Shown piece after piece: positions 33,501 through 44,497 of a DNA stretch of 64,000 bases (the stretch's first letter is position 1; the number at the start of each line of letters is the position of its first letter). The translations under genes were made by a program, and so were the position numbers. The DNA comes from Tetragonia tetragonoides (taxonomy: Eukaryota; Streptophyta; Magnoliopsida; Caryophyllales; Aizoaceae): NCBI GenBank assembly GCA_038025085.1, contig CM076141.1, positions 20,318,501-20,382,500 on the forward strand. Direction: 5' to 3'. Under the pieces are notes generated by a model. It saw only the letters and a list, made by a program, of their open reading frames with translations, made no database searches and was not told the DNA's origin.

Positions 33501-34247
33501 CTCTAGAGGATATGCTTCGAGCATGTGCCCTCGATTATCAAGGTTCGTGGGACAAGCACATTCCGTTGATCGAATTTTCTTAAAACAATAGCTATCATTC
33601 GAGCATCGATTGAGCATAATATGAAGCCTTTTATGGTAGGAAGTGTAGATCGCCTGTATGTTGGAACGACATTAGCGAGACTACAGTTTTGGGTCCTGCC
33701 ATGATCCAGCAGATGTCGACATTGTAAAGGTGATTAAGACGAAGATGCGAAGTGCATAAGATAGCCAGAAATCGTATGCAGACAGAGGTGTAGACCTGAG
33801 GAATTTGAGGTGGGAAGCAAGATACTTTTGAGAGTATCTCCTACCAAGGGTGTTATGCGTTTTGGTCGTAAGGGGAAACTGAGTCCTCGTTACATTGGAC
33901 CTTAGGAGATCCTAGAAAGGATTGGCGAGGTTGCTTATCGTTTAACATTGCCTGTGGAACTTGAAAAGGTCCACAATGTCTTTCACGTTTCTCAACTAAA
34001 GCGATACGTACATGATCCAACTCATGTCGTTCAACCTTAAACGATCGAACTTGATGAGAGTTTGACGTATGAAGAGCGTCCAATCAAGATCACCGACCGC
34101 AAAGAGCGCTCGACTCGTACAAAGACCATTCCGATTGTAAAAGTTATTTGGTCAAGTCATGGTCAAGAAGAGGCAACATGGGAAGCGGAATCCATGATGC
34201 GTGAGAAGTACCCAGAACTCTTTATCGAAGGTACTAATTTAGTTTGA
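30562..34247 (+). pseudogene. pol: protease, RT, RNase H, integrase, chromodomain-like tail
   Basis: After an asparagine-rich linker (30600-30790) the protease active site is FDSGASHSFLS (about 30888). Reverse transcriptase (31430-32100) shows [30 protein letters not shown] and [10 protein letters not shown], the catalytic box. RNase H (32290-32560) shows [11 protein letters not shown]. Integrase has its zinc-binding part (about 32985-33125, CLTCQKVK) and the core with MDFVMGLP, SDRDSRFLSNFW and HPKTDGQTERT. A GPY-type and chromodomain-like end (33880-34247) contains [13 protein letters not shown] and EEATWEAESMM. Frameshifts occur near 31540, 31815 and 33280, with further stops after 32558 and 33581. 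Confidence 0.85.
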
Positions 34248-34284
34248 GTTTCGGGACGAAACCCTTTTTAAGGAGGGTAGAATG
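34248..34284 (+). other. First stem-loop plus polypurine-tract module
   Basis: GTTTCGGGACGAAAC is a perfect 6-bp stem with a 3-base loop. It is followed by AAGGAGGGTAGAATG and then TCACACC. This is the normal LTR-proximal module of this lineage, but here it is not next to the element's own LTR. Confidence 0.75.
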
Positions 34285-34476
34285 TCACACCTAGTAAATT
34301 CGTGTTTTATTTACCGCTTTGCACGAGTTGCATGTTCTAGCATTGCATGCTGCATTGCTAATCGACTTAGATCACAACCGTAGTACACGCATTGCATTGT
34401 CGTTGTCCTAAAATCGTTTTATACCTTCGTTTGGGTAAACTCGTTTCGTCGTTGAGAAGTGATTACTTCATGTTTT
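34285..34476 (+). repeat. Foreign LTR-like stub between two polypurine tracts
   Basis: The stretch begins TGTCACACCTAGTAAATTCG, like the start of a different gypsy LTR. It does not match the first 230 bp of this element's LTR. It ends before a second copy of the stem-loop/polypurine module. Confidence 0.55.
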
Positions 34477-34478
34477 AA

Positions 34479-34515
34479 GTTTCGGGACGAAACTTCTTTT
34501 AAGGAGGGTAGAATG
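34479..34515 (+). other. Second stem-loop plus polypurine-tract module
   Basis: GTTTCGGGACGAAAC and AAGGAGGGTAGAATG are repeated, now directly before the 3' LTR start TGATACCCC at 34516. This copy is the one positioned to prime plus-strand synthesis. Confidence 0.8.
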
Positions 34516-34899
34516 TGATACCCCAATATTTTCTATTATTGTAATATCGATCTATAATTCTTTTATAAATAGTTTTGGAGATTTAAATTGTATATTTATA
34601 TAACGATTCGATTTACTCAAATTAAGCCATAATAATATTAATTATTATTATTATGAGAATTTCGTGATTTATAATTATCAGATTGAGAGATTTAATTAAA
34701 ATAGTTTTGTATATGAATAAGATTTATTCATATTGTTTTAATTAGTTTTAGTTAGCATTTAATTGGTTTTAATTGTTTTTAATTAGTAATTAAATCAGAA
34801 AATTAATCCTAGGTCTAGTAGGTTTTAACTTTCATTGACTAGAGACCTATATAAGCCATGAGATGGGCCACTTGATCAGTTTACAAAAGCTGAGCCAAA

Positions 34900-34982
<83 letters not shown>

Positions 34983-35285
34983 GGCACACTCTCTCCTCTC
35001 TCTCTCTCCAAACCGCACTCACACACTCTCTCTCTCCTCCCCCTTGCTCGGCCGCCAGTCACCGGAGGACCACTAGGCCACCACCAGGTGAGCCGCTCTC
35101 CCCCTATCCTTCTTTCTCCCTCTCTCTTTTCCCTTCTCTCTCTCTCTCTCTCCCCGTGCTCTGTTTCCCCCCTCCCCTGTTTTGCTGATCCGCGACTGTC
35201 GCGCCACCGTCGCGCCACCAGGTCGCGCCTGGGTGGTCGCCGGCGAGTGGCCGACGTGGCGGGGTCCTCCTCGTCGCTTCTCCCT

Positions 35286-35348
<63 letters not shown>

Positions 35349-35660
35349 GCAATTCTTCTCTCTCTCTCTCTCCCGCACTTTCTTTCGTTCTCTCTCTCTC
35401 CTCCATCGCCGGCGCTCCGGCGAGCCACCGCCGACTATGGTGGTCGGTGGGTGGTGCTCTTGGTGATGGTCAAGGTCGTGGGTCCCCATGCTTGGTGTAT
35501 CACAGCCAAGACTCGAAAAACTGATTAGGGTTTCGTTTAATAATTTCGTTTTAATTAATTTCGTATTTTTCAGTATTTTCCATAATTGTTTTTATTTTTC
35601 TGTACTTGTTTGGAGTCCGAATTCGGATTTTCGAAAGCCTAGATTGATTGAAATAAATCA
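34516..35660 (+). repeat. 3' LTR, truncated (1145 bp)
   Basis: It aligns with 25087-26180 of the 5' LTR, including the CT-rich part, and then stops at AAATAAATCA. The remaining ~1.5 kb is missing, replaced by the minus-strand Ogre-type element. Confidence 0.88.
34902..35400. repeat. CT/GA microsatellites in the 3' LTR
   Basis: A CT run of about 80 bp at 34902-34980 and another at 35290-35342. Their lengths differ from the 5' LTR runs, so the repeats changed after or during insertion. Confidence 0.9.
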
Positions 35661-36560
35661 ATTGCCATAGGATTTTCTTGACTAAGGTCAGTCCATTCAT
35701 GTGAGGACCACATACACCATTATGTATGTCGCTCATGGCTTTGATGGCCTCACGTTCCTTTAAGCATAGAAGACTTAGCCCTTGTGGTTTCTTTTTATAA
35801 TGTTTGCCTTGCACATGTATATATTGTGCAACTAGTCTTCTTAAAGCTCTTTGTGCCCTAGGTGTGGATTGTGGAGGGTAATCGCCTTTGGCGAGTAGAT
35901 TGAGAATGTCGGTAAACCATTCCTCTTCTTCTTCCTCGTTGACGCATACTTCGAGTGCATTACAAAAGGCGGGCTCTATGCGCCTTTGAATATGAATGGG
36001 CATGGAGATCACATCATCTGGAATATTTACCATGGAGGCCATTTTTGCTAAGGCATCCGCAAACTGGTTGTCATCTTTAGGAAGGTATGTATAACGGACG
36101 TTAGTGAAATATTTGGCTATCTTTTCAAGATATTCCTGGTAAGCTGTCAGGGATTCGCTTTTCACTCTCCACTTTTTGTATACTTGGTTTATGATGAGAG
36201 TTGAATCTCCATATACCTTTAGATCCTTAATTTGTAGTTCTATTGCCGCTTCTAAACCAATGATGCATGCTTCATACTTGGCGCCGTTGTTGGTTACCTC
36301 ATGGTCTAGTTTGACGGCTATGGGAGTATGTGCGCCTTCTAGGATGACTAATAATACTCATACGCCATAACCTTTTTGGTTTGATGCTCCATCAAAGTAT
36401 AACTGCCAAGTGGTCTCTTCGACACTCATTATTCCTTCATCGGGAAAGTCATGTGTAGCATCCTCGCCATTAACAGGGTTTTCAGCGAGATGTTCAGAAA
36501 TGGCATGTCCTTTGATTGCCTTTTAGTGTTCAAAAGTTAGATCGAATTCTGAAAGCATGA
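35661..36560 (-). pseudogene. Ogre-type pol end: second RNase H and truncated integrase
   Basis: Minus-strand frames contain VYGDSTLIINQV and YLPKDDNQFADALAKMAS, matching the extra archaeal-like RNase H of Ogre/Tat elements. The integrase zinc-binding start follows, with IHNGVCGPHMNGLTLVKKIL, ending exactly at the junction at 35661. It is in a different frame from the upstream pol, so a frameshift lies near 36560. Confidence 0.75.
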
Positions 36561-36583
36561 TAGTCCATCTTGCTATTCTTTCA

Positions 36584-37672
36584 CTAAGAATGGGTTTTTC
36601 GAACAAGTATTTTAGTGGATTCATCCTTGACTATATATGGATAGAATGTTGTAGCATGTAGTGTCGAAGCTTCTTTGTTGCAGTGACCAATGCAAGACAC
36701 GTTTTCTCTAGTGTTGAGGTAGTATATTGCCTTTTCATCATTCTCCACCTTTTGGGCCAACATAGCACCCATGGCGGTTTCTGTGACTGTTAGGTATACC
36801 AGGAGTGGTTGTCCCGGAATTGGGGGAACCAATACGGGTGGATTAGCTAAGTACTCTTTGATCTTGTCGAAGGCTTGCTGGCATTGATCATCCCAGGTAG
36901 ATTTGCTATCCTTTTTGAGCTTTTTGAAGATGGGCTCGCATGTAATAGTCAATTTGGATATGAATCGACTTATACATTGGAGTCGTCCTAAGAATCCTCT
37001 TATCTCCTTTTCATTTTTGGGAGATGGCATATCTCTTATGGCTTTGATTTTGGTAGGATCAATTTCAATGCCTCTTGTGCTTATGACGAACTCTAAGAGC
37101 TTGCCAGAGGTTACACCAAATGCGCACTTTTGAGGATTTAATCTCATATTGTAGTTCTGAAGCCTGTCAAAGAATTTCTTTAGAGAGGGTATATGCCCTT
37201 CTCTCTCCTTGGATTTGATGATCATATCGTCTACGTACACCTCAGCTTCCTTGTGCATCATGTCATGTAGAAGGGATGTTGCGGTTCTTTGGTATGTTGC
37301 TCCCACATTCTTCAACCCGAAAGGCATGACGGTATAGCAATATGTTCCCCATTGGGTTATGAAGGTGGTTTTCTCCATATCTTCTTCGGCCATTTATATT
37401 TGGTTATTCCCTGCATAGCCATCCATGAATGATAAGAGGGCATGTCCTGCGGTATTGTCCACCAGTACGTCTATATGTGGCAAGGGAAAGTCGTCCTTTG
37501 GACTTGCCTTGTTTAGATCTCTGAAATCGACGCACATCCTTACTTTGCCGTCCTTTTTTGGAACGGGCACTATATTAGCGACCCATTCTGGATATTGAGC
37601 GACCTTAATAAAATCTGCGATAAGTTGTTTCTGCACCTCTTCTTTGACTTTTAGTGTCCACTCAGGTTTCAT
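36584..37672 (-). pseudogene. Ogre-type reverse transcriptase and RNase H
   Basis: The frame includes MKPEWTLKVKEEVQKQL, VPKKDGKVRMCVDFRDLN, the catalytic box EVYVDDMIIKS and an RNase H segment with PLLVYLTVTETAMGAMLAQ. An in-frame stop lies at 37394. The frame is the same as gag and protease, which is how this lineage encodes its polyprotein. Confidence 0.85.
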
Positions 37673-37786
37673 TCTCCGAAGTTTTTACTTTACCGGTTTT
37701 GAATCAGGATTGAGCGGTATTGTATACTGTGCTATCTCACGACTTATTCTCGGCATATCTTTGTAGGACCAAGAGAAAACGTCTAT

Positions 37787-38422
37787 TTATTCTTTTAAGA
37801 GATTTATAAAGCTTTCTCGCTCTTTGGGAGTTAACGATAAGCCAATGCGCACTTGGCGTGGCTCTTGATCGCTTGCAAGATTGATTAATTCTGTTTCTTC
37901 CACTTGAAGTCTTTGTTCATGCTCTAATAGTGCCTTAGTTACTTCTTTGGGCAATTCTTGTTCATCTTTTGAATTATTAGCTACTAAGTAATCCAAGAAG
38001 TAAGCAGAATCAGTAATCATTTCATTGATACTATTGGCTTTAACATCATTAGACTTGCAAACAGAATTAAACATAGATTTGGGTGGACCACCCGACTCTA
38101 CTATATTAGACTCGTCTTCAGAATCAGACTCAGTCCGGTCGAAGTCAGTGTCCGTGTCAGGCTTGGATTCTTTGGAGATCGTGATCTTGATCTTCTTTCC
38201 GTTGGTTCCTGTCCAACTTATGGTGTGTTTCTGCTTTGTGAGTTGACCCTCGTTTGGAGTGATCAACTTAGTTGGGTCAAAGTTCGTATCTTGAATTGCA
38301 TTATTGACATTGTGGAGCTCCTCATCTTTCGGGTGGCGATGCTCTTGTCCAAATAATAGACCCAAAGCGTTGTTGGGTGTGTCCTTTACCCAATCAAAGT
38401 TTAGCCTCCTTCTTACAGGCAA
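37787..38422 (-). pseudogene. Ogre-type linker between protease and RT
   Basis: A polar, acidic segment of 211 residues (DRTESDSEDESNIVESGG and similar). It lies in the same frame as its neighbours and ends in RIGLSLTPKERESFINLLKE, which leads into the RT N-terminus. No catalytic domain is recognised. Confidence 0.65.
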
Positions 38423-38533
38423 AGGAGTTTCTTCCAGCGCGTAGCAGTCTTGGAAGACTTCGAATCCGGGAACTTGGATTCCATAAACAGGGAGAACATA
38501 GGGCTCGGGAAAGCCATAATAAGGGAATGGATC

Positions 38534-39586
38534 TCAAGACTGGACGAACTGCCCGTTTAGTGTGTGCGGGAAGGGTGCCATGGGGATGTCATAGACTTTG
38601 TTTTCCTTAATGACCCTTCTTTTCGCCTTTTCTTTAGCGATGTATTCCCGTAATTCCTGTTTGGTAGGGTTATAGCCCAACCCAAAAAGATTATTTCCGG
38701 CTTTGGATGACCAAACTAGAAGTGGTTTGGAGACATCTTTGCCTAGAGATGTGCCAGGGAAGTGTCCATGATTTCTTAGAATGGCATTGATTCCTAGGTG
38801 GGAATATGGTAGGAAAGGAGCTATATCTTGCTCAAGTACGACGATGCCTTCAGTCATAAAGCCCCAGAATTCTTTGTCTAGCGCAGTGTGCTCGACTTTA
38901 AGAACCGGCGTGTCTTCACTGCTAGCGATCATAGAATCAGCTCTAACCTCTAGAACTACCCCTCCGACCATCATTTTGACCTTTTGGTGTAATGTTGAAG
39001 CTATCGCGTTTAATCCATGGAGCCATGGGCGTCCTAGGAGTAAATTGAATGAAGCTGGGATGTCGATGACATGGAATTGTACCATTTTCTCAATTGGTCC
39101 AGTGTTAAGGTTAACCGAAAATATGCCTAAGGAATTGTCGTAGGCCCTCAACCCTTGTGCGGCATGCGCGAGGTTGTTGACATTTATGCCCAAGCATTGG
39201 GCGGTCCTCAGGGGACAAACGTTGACAGAGGACCCATTCTCTATTAGAGTCATTGGAACCTGTTTCTTCTCGCATATGGAAGTTAGGTAGAGTGCCTTGT
39301 TATGATGAGTTCCTTCGGGTGGAAGGTCTTCATTAGTGAATGCAATCGCTTGCAAAGAATTTCCTTTTGTTAGGAGATTGACTAAGTCATCCGGAGTAGC
39401 TTCGGGGGAGACCCTAGTTTGATTAAGTGCTTTTAGTAGAGCATTCCTATGTACTTGAGAGGTAGTCAAGAGTTGCCATATGGAGATATCGGCCTTAGTC
39501 TTTTGAAGCTGTTTAAGTAGTGTAGTGCCATCATCCTCATTTGGAGGGTTTTGGTCCTTCTTTTGGACTAGTGGAGAGTCTCTCAC
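38534..39586 (-). pseudogene. Ogre-type protease region
   Basis: Retropepsin-like motif LIENGSSVNVCPL lies near residue 139. The usual catalytic D of the DNGS/DSGS triplet is replaced by E-N, which would abolish activity. LLLGRPWLHGLNAIASTLHQ follows, the conserved second protease box. The C-terminal half continues as the spacer typical of this lineage. Confidence 0.8.
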
Positions 39587-39760
39587 TTGAGGTATAACTG
39601 AAGCTGTGTTTTGTAATGGATCCTTGTTTTGGAGATGGGGTGGTATGTAATGCCTTCCTGACCTCGTGAGGTGTTCGACTTCAGGAGATTCATCATCAGA
39701 AGAGTCGTACCATGCTTTAGAAATTTGGAGGGTAGTATCTTCCTCGTCGGTATCGCTTTC

Positions 39761-41278
39761 TCAAAGTCCGGCTACCTCTAGGTGGAGGGAGTTAAGCTTA
39801 AATGGTGGGATAGGATGTCCAATTGGCATAATCAGGCGATAGGGGTGCTTTTTTTCCTCTTCATTTGTAATGACGAAAACCACACCTAGAGGATTGGTGT
39901 TGTTGTTTGGAGTGGGAACATTCTTTGGCTTGGGAATAGTTCCATTGTCAAAAAGATCCTGGATTTTATTCTTGAGTGTCCAACACTTCTCGGTGTCATG
40001 TCCTTTTCCTCTATGGAATTTGCAATAAAGGTTAGGATTCCATGATGGGCTCCTCTTTTCATTGTCAGGATCCGGAGTGGGGTCCATGACATTGAGATAG
40101 ACATTCTTGACGAGCTTTTCCAAGGCTTTAGCATAGGCCATACCCAATGGGGTGTATTGCCTTTGCGGTTTGTCGTAGACAGCATTGACTTCATTAATCT
40201 TATTGGAAGAGCCTCCCGAATTGGGATTCTTCTTATAGTTCGAGTTATAAGTGCCTTTGTTGAAGAAGTCCTTGCTTTTCTCCTTCTTGAGTGCTTGATC
40301 GTCCTCTATGAGCAATCCCACACTATTGAGTTGTGCGTGTGAAGTAATTGCTTGATATTTGAGAGGATTCAAGTAAGGAGGTTGTAAATTTTTGATGAGT
40401 TTCCGAATTTGCTCTTCCTCGGATGGACGGTCAAGCATTTTGGTCACTTTAGTTCTCCATTTCTTAACAAAGTCAGTGAAGCTTTCATTTTCACCTTGCT
40501 TTATTGCTTCCAACTCTCTCATGGTAGTTGGTTGGATGACGTTGTCAGCGTATCTAGTGAGGAACAAACTAGACACTTTGTTCCATTCTTGAATCTGACT
40601 GGGCTCAAGCTTGAAGAACCATGCCCTAACAGTGGAGTCCAAAGTTTGTGAGAAAAGATGAATGTGGAGGTCAGGATCTACTCCTCTTAGGCCCATTGCG
40701 GTGGTGAAGGACCTTATGTGATCTTTTGAATCATCGGTCCCATTGAAGGTGGGGACTTTAGGCATAGAGAACTTTTGTGGGAGCTTCCCCTTGATGTGAG
40801 AGGAATATCCTTCAGCATTGATCATGTAGTCACTTATGATCTTGTTTTGAGTTAGAGCTAACTCAAGGTTCTTAATTTGAGCACTTAGCTCTTCTACTTT
40901 GTCATCTCGAGGTGGAGGATCATCTTTGTTGAAAGGGTCAGCTTCCATAACCTTGTTTTCTATCCATGTCACACGTTTTCCCATGGTTTCCACCATTTTC
41001 ATCATTTCAGCCAACATCTCGTCAGTAGTCTTCGATGGTGGAGGTGGCATATCATCTTCGGCCATTTTGGTCAACTTAGAACCAGGTGGTCGATATGGAG
41101 GGGGAGTAACAAACACTGCGTCAGACCTAGCTTTGCTCGGAGGGGGAGATTCCAATACGAGCTTCCTAACCAGACGTTGATTACTATGATCGCGTTCCCA
41201 ACTTTTTGGACCGACTATTTTCTTCCCAATCCTGGACAGCGGATAAGAGTTACAAAAGGAAAGACTAACAAGTTCCAC
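39761..41278 (-). pseudogene. Ogre-type gag
   Basis: A 505-residue open frame. The core motif PTFNGTDDSKDHIRSF is followed by WFFKLEPSQIQEW and YADNVIQPTTMRELEAIKQG, the retrotransposon gag domain. The knuckle region has YCKFHRGKGHDTEKCWTLK. A stop at 39761 separates it from the in-frame protease; the frame is otherwise continuous. Confidence 0.85.
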
Positions 41279-41365
41279 AAAAGAAAAGTTTTAAAACAAA
41301 GATGGGAAATTTCTATCTAGAATATTCTTTCAACATAGCTACCATTGGGGACTAAATAATGGGTT

Positions 41366-41672
41366 TAGGTCAAAAGATCTCGACACAGGAAAAGAAAGAT
41401 AAAAGATATTATACTCTTGACTAAAAGGAGAGGGGAGAGATATTATCTCGACTCAATATGGGATAAAGCAAAAGATATTATAATCTTGACTAAAAGGAGA
41501 GGGGAGAGATATTATCTCGACTTAATATGGGATAAAGCAAAAGATATTATACTCTTGACTAAAAGGGGTGGGGAGAGATATTATCTCGACTCAATATGGG
41601 ATAAAACAAAAGATATTATACTCTTGAATAAAAGGGAAGGGGAGAGATATTATCGAGATCTTTTGGCCTAGA
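41366..41672. repeat. 69-bp tandem array flanked by an inverted repeat
   Basis: Units start with CTTGACTAAAAGG at 41416, 41485 and 41554, and a fourth, partial unit begins at 41623. The spacing is exactly 69 bp. Flanking arms GGTCAAAAGATCTCGA (about 41369-41384) and TCGAGATCTTTTGGCC (about 41654-41669) are inverted with one mismatch. The array sits in the long untranslated leader of the Ogre-type element. Confidence 0.85.
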
Positions 41673-42378
41673 CTCACTACCTAAATAAAAGGAAAGAATA
41701 AAGCATTCAAATCATTCCTAAGGTAACGAGCATCATATAGAACATTCAGGGATATTGTTTCCTAAAAATGAAGATTCTAGACTCAATCTTAAGACAAAAT
41801 CTAGACTCAAAAAAGGAAAAGATCCTAATTGGGGTCTAACCTAATATTCTATGACGACCAAAAAGACTACGCAAAGATTGTGTTCACATATGGGCAAACA
41901 ACACAACAACGCAAATGATATGATCATGAAAATCTAGCATGGACATGGGACTGAGTTTCAACCTAAAGCATTGGTTCTAGTTCATGCAATGGGGTAGCCT
42001 TAAGGGTTTTGGTCAAAAGGTACTCATGATCAAGAATGTACTACAATCCGCGGGATGCGCGACAATGTGAGGCATTCTAGTTATCCTACTCGTCCAATGG
42101 ACGAATGCGTAGAAAGGTACATGAGGTGGGGGGATCCATGTTTCTTGGCAAAGAAGAATCGAGTGGATTCTCATCAAGGCACCTCACCACACTCCGTTGG
42201 ATAAAAACTAGTTTGAACTTGTAAAAACAAGCTCGGAAGTCGCGCAAGCGCATGCACATGAATGCAAATTAATAGATGAATGACAAGTCACAAAATAAAA
42301 ATAAGAACACTCAAGGTAGTGAACCAAGCAAAAATAATGACTATGAATCGATTTTCAAGTTACACTCTCTTAATCATG
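41673..42378. other. Leader of the Ogre-type element, no gene seen
   Basis: Between the primer site and the tandem array. Long untranslated leaders are usual in Ogre elements; no conserved frame was seen here. Confidence 0.5.
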
Positions 42379-42396
42379 TCCCCAGTGAAGTTGCCA
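42379..42396 (-). other. Primer-binding site of the Ogre-type element
   Basis: The minus strand reads TGGCAACTTCACTGGGGA, one base after the LTR end. It resembles the TGGCGACTC-GGGGA primer sites of Ogre/Tat elements, which are assigned to tRNA-Arg in the family. The identity of the tRNA here is inferred. Confidence 0.7.
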
Positions 42397-42397
42397 C

Positions 42398-43273
42398 TGT
42401 AGGCTACCTGATTTTTCTCCCCTCATCGCCCCCTTTTCCTTTGGGTTTCCGGGTAGCCTGGGAGAGCGTGGTCGTTAGGGTTTTCGTGAACCTTTGAGTG
42501 TGAATACACATGAAGATTTCCCTTTCGTATTAGGGACATGATCAAGATTGTCGGAAGTTGCCACCAAAATTAAGGTAATTTGAAAACCTTGGAATCAAGT
42601 CGATAGTCTAGAAAGACGTCAACTCATTTCCTGTGCACCCCAATCCCTATTTGGGATATTGACTTCATAAATGAGTTCGAGGGCGTGAGTACGAGCTAGG
42701 AAGGTGTTAGGCACCCCACTCGCCCGTTGACAACAACGACCTTTACTAATCGATTCAATATAATTATTAATGCTACGGTTACAAACAAGGTTCGATCAAT
42801 TTTTCCAAATTCCTAGTTTTAACTAATGGGTTGAACAAACATTATTATTGTGACCACTTTTAACAATTTATCAAATTACATGCTTTCATTGCTAAAAATA
42901 ATAAATATGCTAAAACCTGCAAGTTAGAAGACAAACCAATAATTCATCCACCAATCCACAAACAAAGCACAATTTAATCATAAGAAGCAATAAATAACAA
43001 AATTAAAACATTCATTCATCCAATAATTAGGCTTAATACAAGCCCTTTTGCTCAAAACGCGCCATGCATGTACATATCACATAAACCAAAATCGTTAGTA
43101 ATAACAAGCAATATAAAAATTTATTGAAAACCCTCAGGTTGGATTACCTGGATGCTCACAATGAACTTATTAGGTTATAATGCTTGAATTCATGCTTTTG
43201 ATGAAGTGTGAAGGTTTATTTTGTGGTGCTAGGGCCAACCTAAAGAAGGAGTAGAATCAGAATTTATGGTTTA

Positions 43274-43356
<83 letters not shown>

Positions 43357-43950
43357 TGCCAACCTCTTCAACTGAACCCTAAGGTTTGTTTATATACAAG
43401 AGGGGAGCAGCCAGGGTTTGGCACAGAAATCGAGATGTGCCTTGAATTCGCCGTCCGCGAGAAAAGGTCCAGGCGGCCATTCAGCTAGGCCAAGCGGCTA
43501 AGCTGGCAAGACAAGCGGTCAAGCCGCTTGGCCAAGCAGCACAGCCGCTTGTCCTAGCGGCCACCGCTTGAGCCCAAGCGTGGCCGCTTGGACCTGGAGC
43601 GGCGTGCCTGTATAGGCGCCTGACTGTTTTTTACAGCGGGGGAGGCTTTTCCGAGGGGGCCACGTGGGAATGACTGAGTTCCCTTGTTTGATCAAGGGTT
43701 GACTCATGGGTTTGGGATCCCTTTCGGGCCCTTAGGTTCAAAGAGGCCTATCTCTCAGCTTTGGACTCCAATTGAATTGAGTCCAACTGGTTTGGATCAC
43801 CTGTACAAAAGGCTTCTACTGGTTAATTCAAATGAACTGGGCTAATCATCGGAGTAATTATTCTCGCAACCCAAGTTCGAGCAAAATCCAATCCTTTCAT
43901 TCTCGGGTTTTTACGGGGACTCATCATAGACACAATTTTTGGTGTCTACA
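42398..43950 (-). repeat. 5' LTR of the Ogre-type element (1553 bp)
   Basis: On the minus strand it begins TGTAGACACCAAAAATTG and ends GGTAGCCTACA, then the primer site. It contains a GA microsatellite of about 76 bp (43277-43352 on the plus strand). The partner 3' LTR is absent, so age cannot be estimated by LTR comparison. Confidence 0.78.
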
Positions 43951-44403
43951 GGACCCGGTTAATGTTTTCGCCCAAAATTTTTATCGGGGGGTCTATCATG
44001 GCCTTAGGGGACCCTCGGTGCCCCGGGAGGGTCACCTTGATCCCCAAACTCCGATATCACCCATGTCGGCTGTTTTCGGGCCCTAGCATTGGCATCGGAT
44101 AAAATCGCCCTTACAAGCCTATCAAGGACCCAATGGACCCTGGGGGCCTCCCATGTCCCCTAGGGGTCTCCCAGGCGAAATGGGGCGAAAATATTAACGT
44201 CAAAAAATTTGCGTCCGGAGGCCTAGAACAGGTGTCCTGTAGCATTCCCTGGGCCCGGTTGCCGTTTTCGCCCAAATTTTTTTTGGGGGGGTCTATCATG
44301 TCCCTTGGGGACCCTCGGTGCCCCGGGATGGTCACCTTGATCCCCGAACTCTGATATCACCCATGTCGCCCGTTTTCAGGCCCTAACATTGGCATCGTGA
44401 AAA
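43951..44403. repeat. Satellite-like tandem repeat, 300-bp period
   Basis: CCCGGTT at 43954 recurs at 44254, followed in both units by TTTTCGCCCAAA, GGTCTATCATG, GACCCTCGGTGCCCCGGGA and GGTCACCTTGATCCCC. About 1.5 units are present. Both units contain CATTGGCATCG (about 44088 and 44384), the word that also lies before each LINE that follows. Confidence 0.8.
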
Positions 44404-44497
44404 CATTGGCATCGCACATCGCATTTTCTCTCTCTAAAATGCTCTCTCCTCTCTCCTCGACAGCGCTTGTTAGCCATTAACAAAGCCCTGAGTTCAA

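Larger units (their letters stand above)
25087..35660 (+). mobile_element. Ty3/gypsy LTR retrotransposon (Tekay/Del-like), decayed
   Basis: The order is 5' LTR, tRNA-Met primer site, extra acidic ORF, gag, protease, reverse transcriptase, RNase H, integrase, chromodomain-like tail, polypurine tract and partial 3' LTR. This order with integrase last is Ty3/gypsy. The chromodomain-like tail and pol motifs suggest a Tekay/Del chromovirus. Multiple stops and frameshifts show it is inactive. The 3' LTR is cut at 35660. Confidence 0.88.
35661..43950 (-). mobile_element. Ogre/Tat-type Ty3/gypsy element, minus strand, 3' part lost
   Basis: On the minus strand the order is 5' LTR (43950-42398), primer site, long leader with tandem repeats, gag, protease, RT, RNase H, a second (archaeal-like) RNase H and the start of integrase. 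This second RNase H and the protease style are typical of the Ogre/Tat lineage. The element stops at 35661 within the integrase zinc-binding region, so most of integrase and the 3' LTR are absent. Confidence 0.85.

Noticed and set aside
34863..35528. 221-residue frame beginning MGHLISLQKLSQN
   Set aside because: It lies in the 3' LTR and is mostly SL repeats from the microsatellite; the same region of the 5' LTR does not preserve it.
41417..41671. 84-residue frame with a 23-residue repeat
   Set aside because: The repeat is a 69-bp DNA tandem array in an untranslated leader on the opposite strand of the element, so the open frame is most likely incidental.
43277..43352. Possible CRISPR-like or regulatory repeat
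   Set aside because: It is a plain GA microsatellite inside an LTR.
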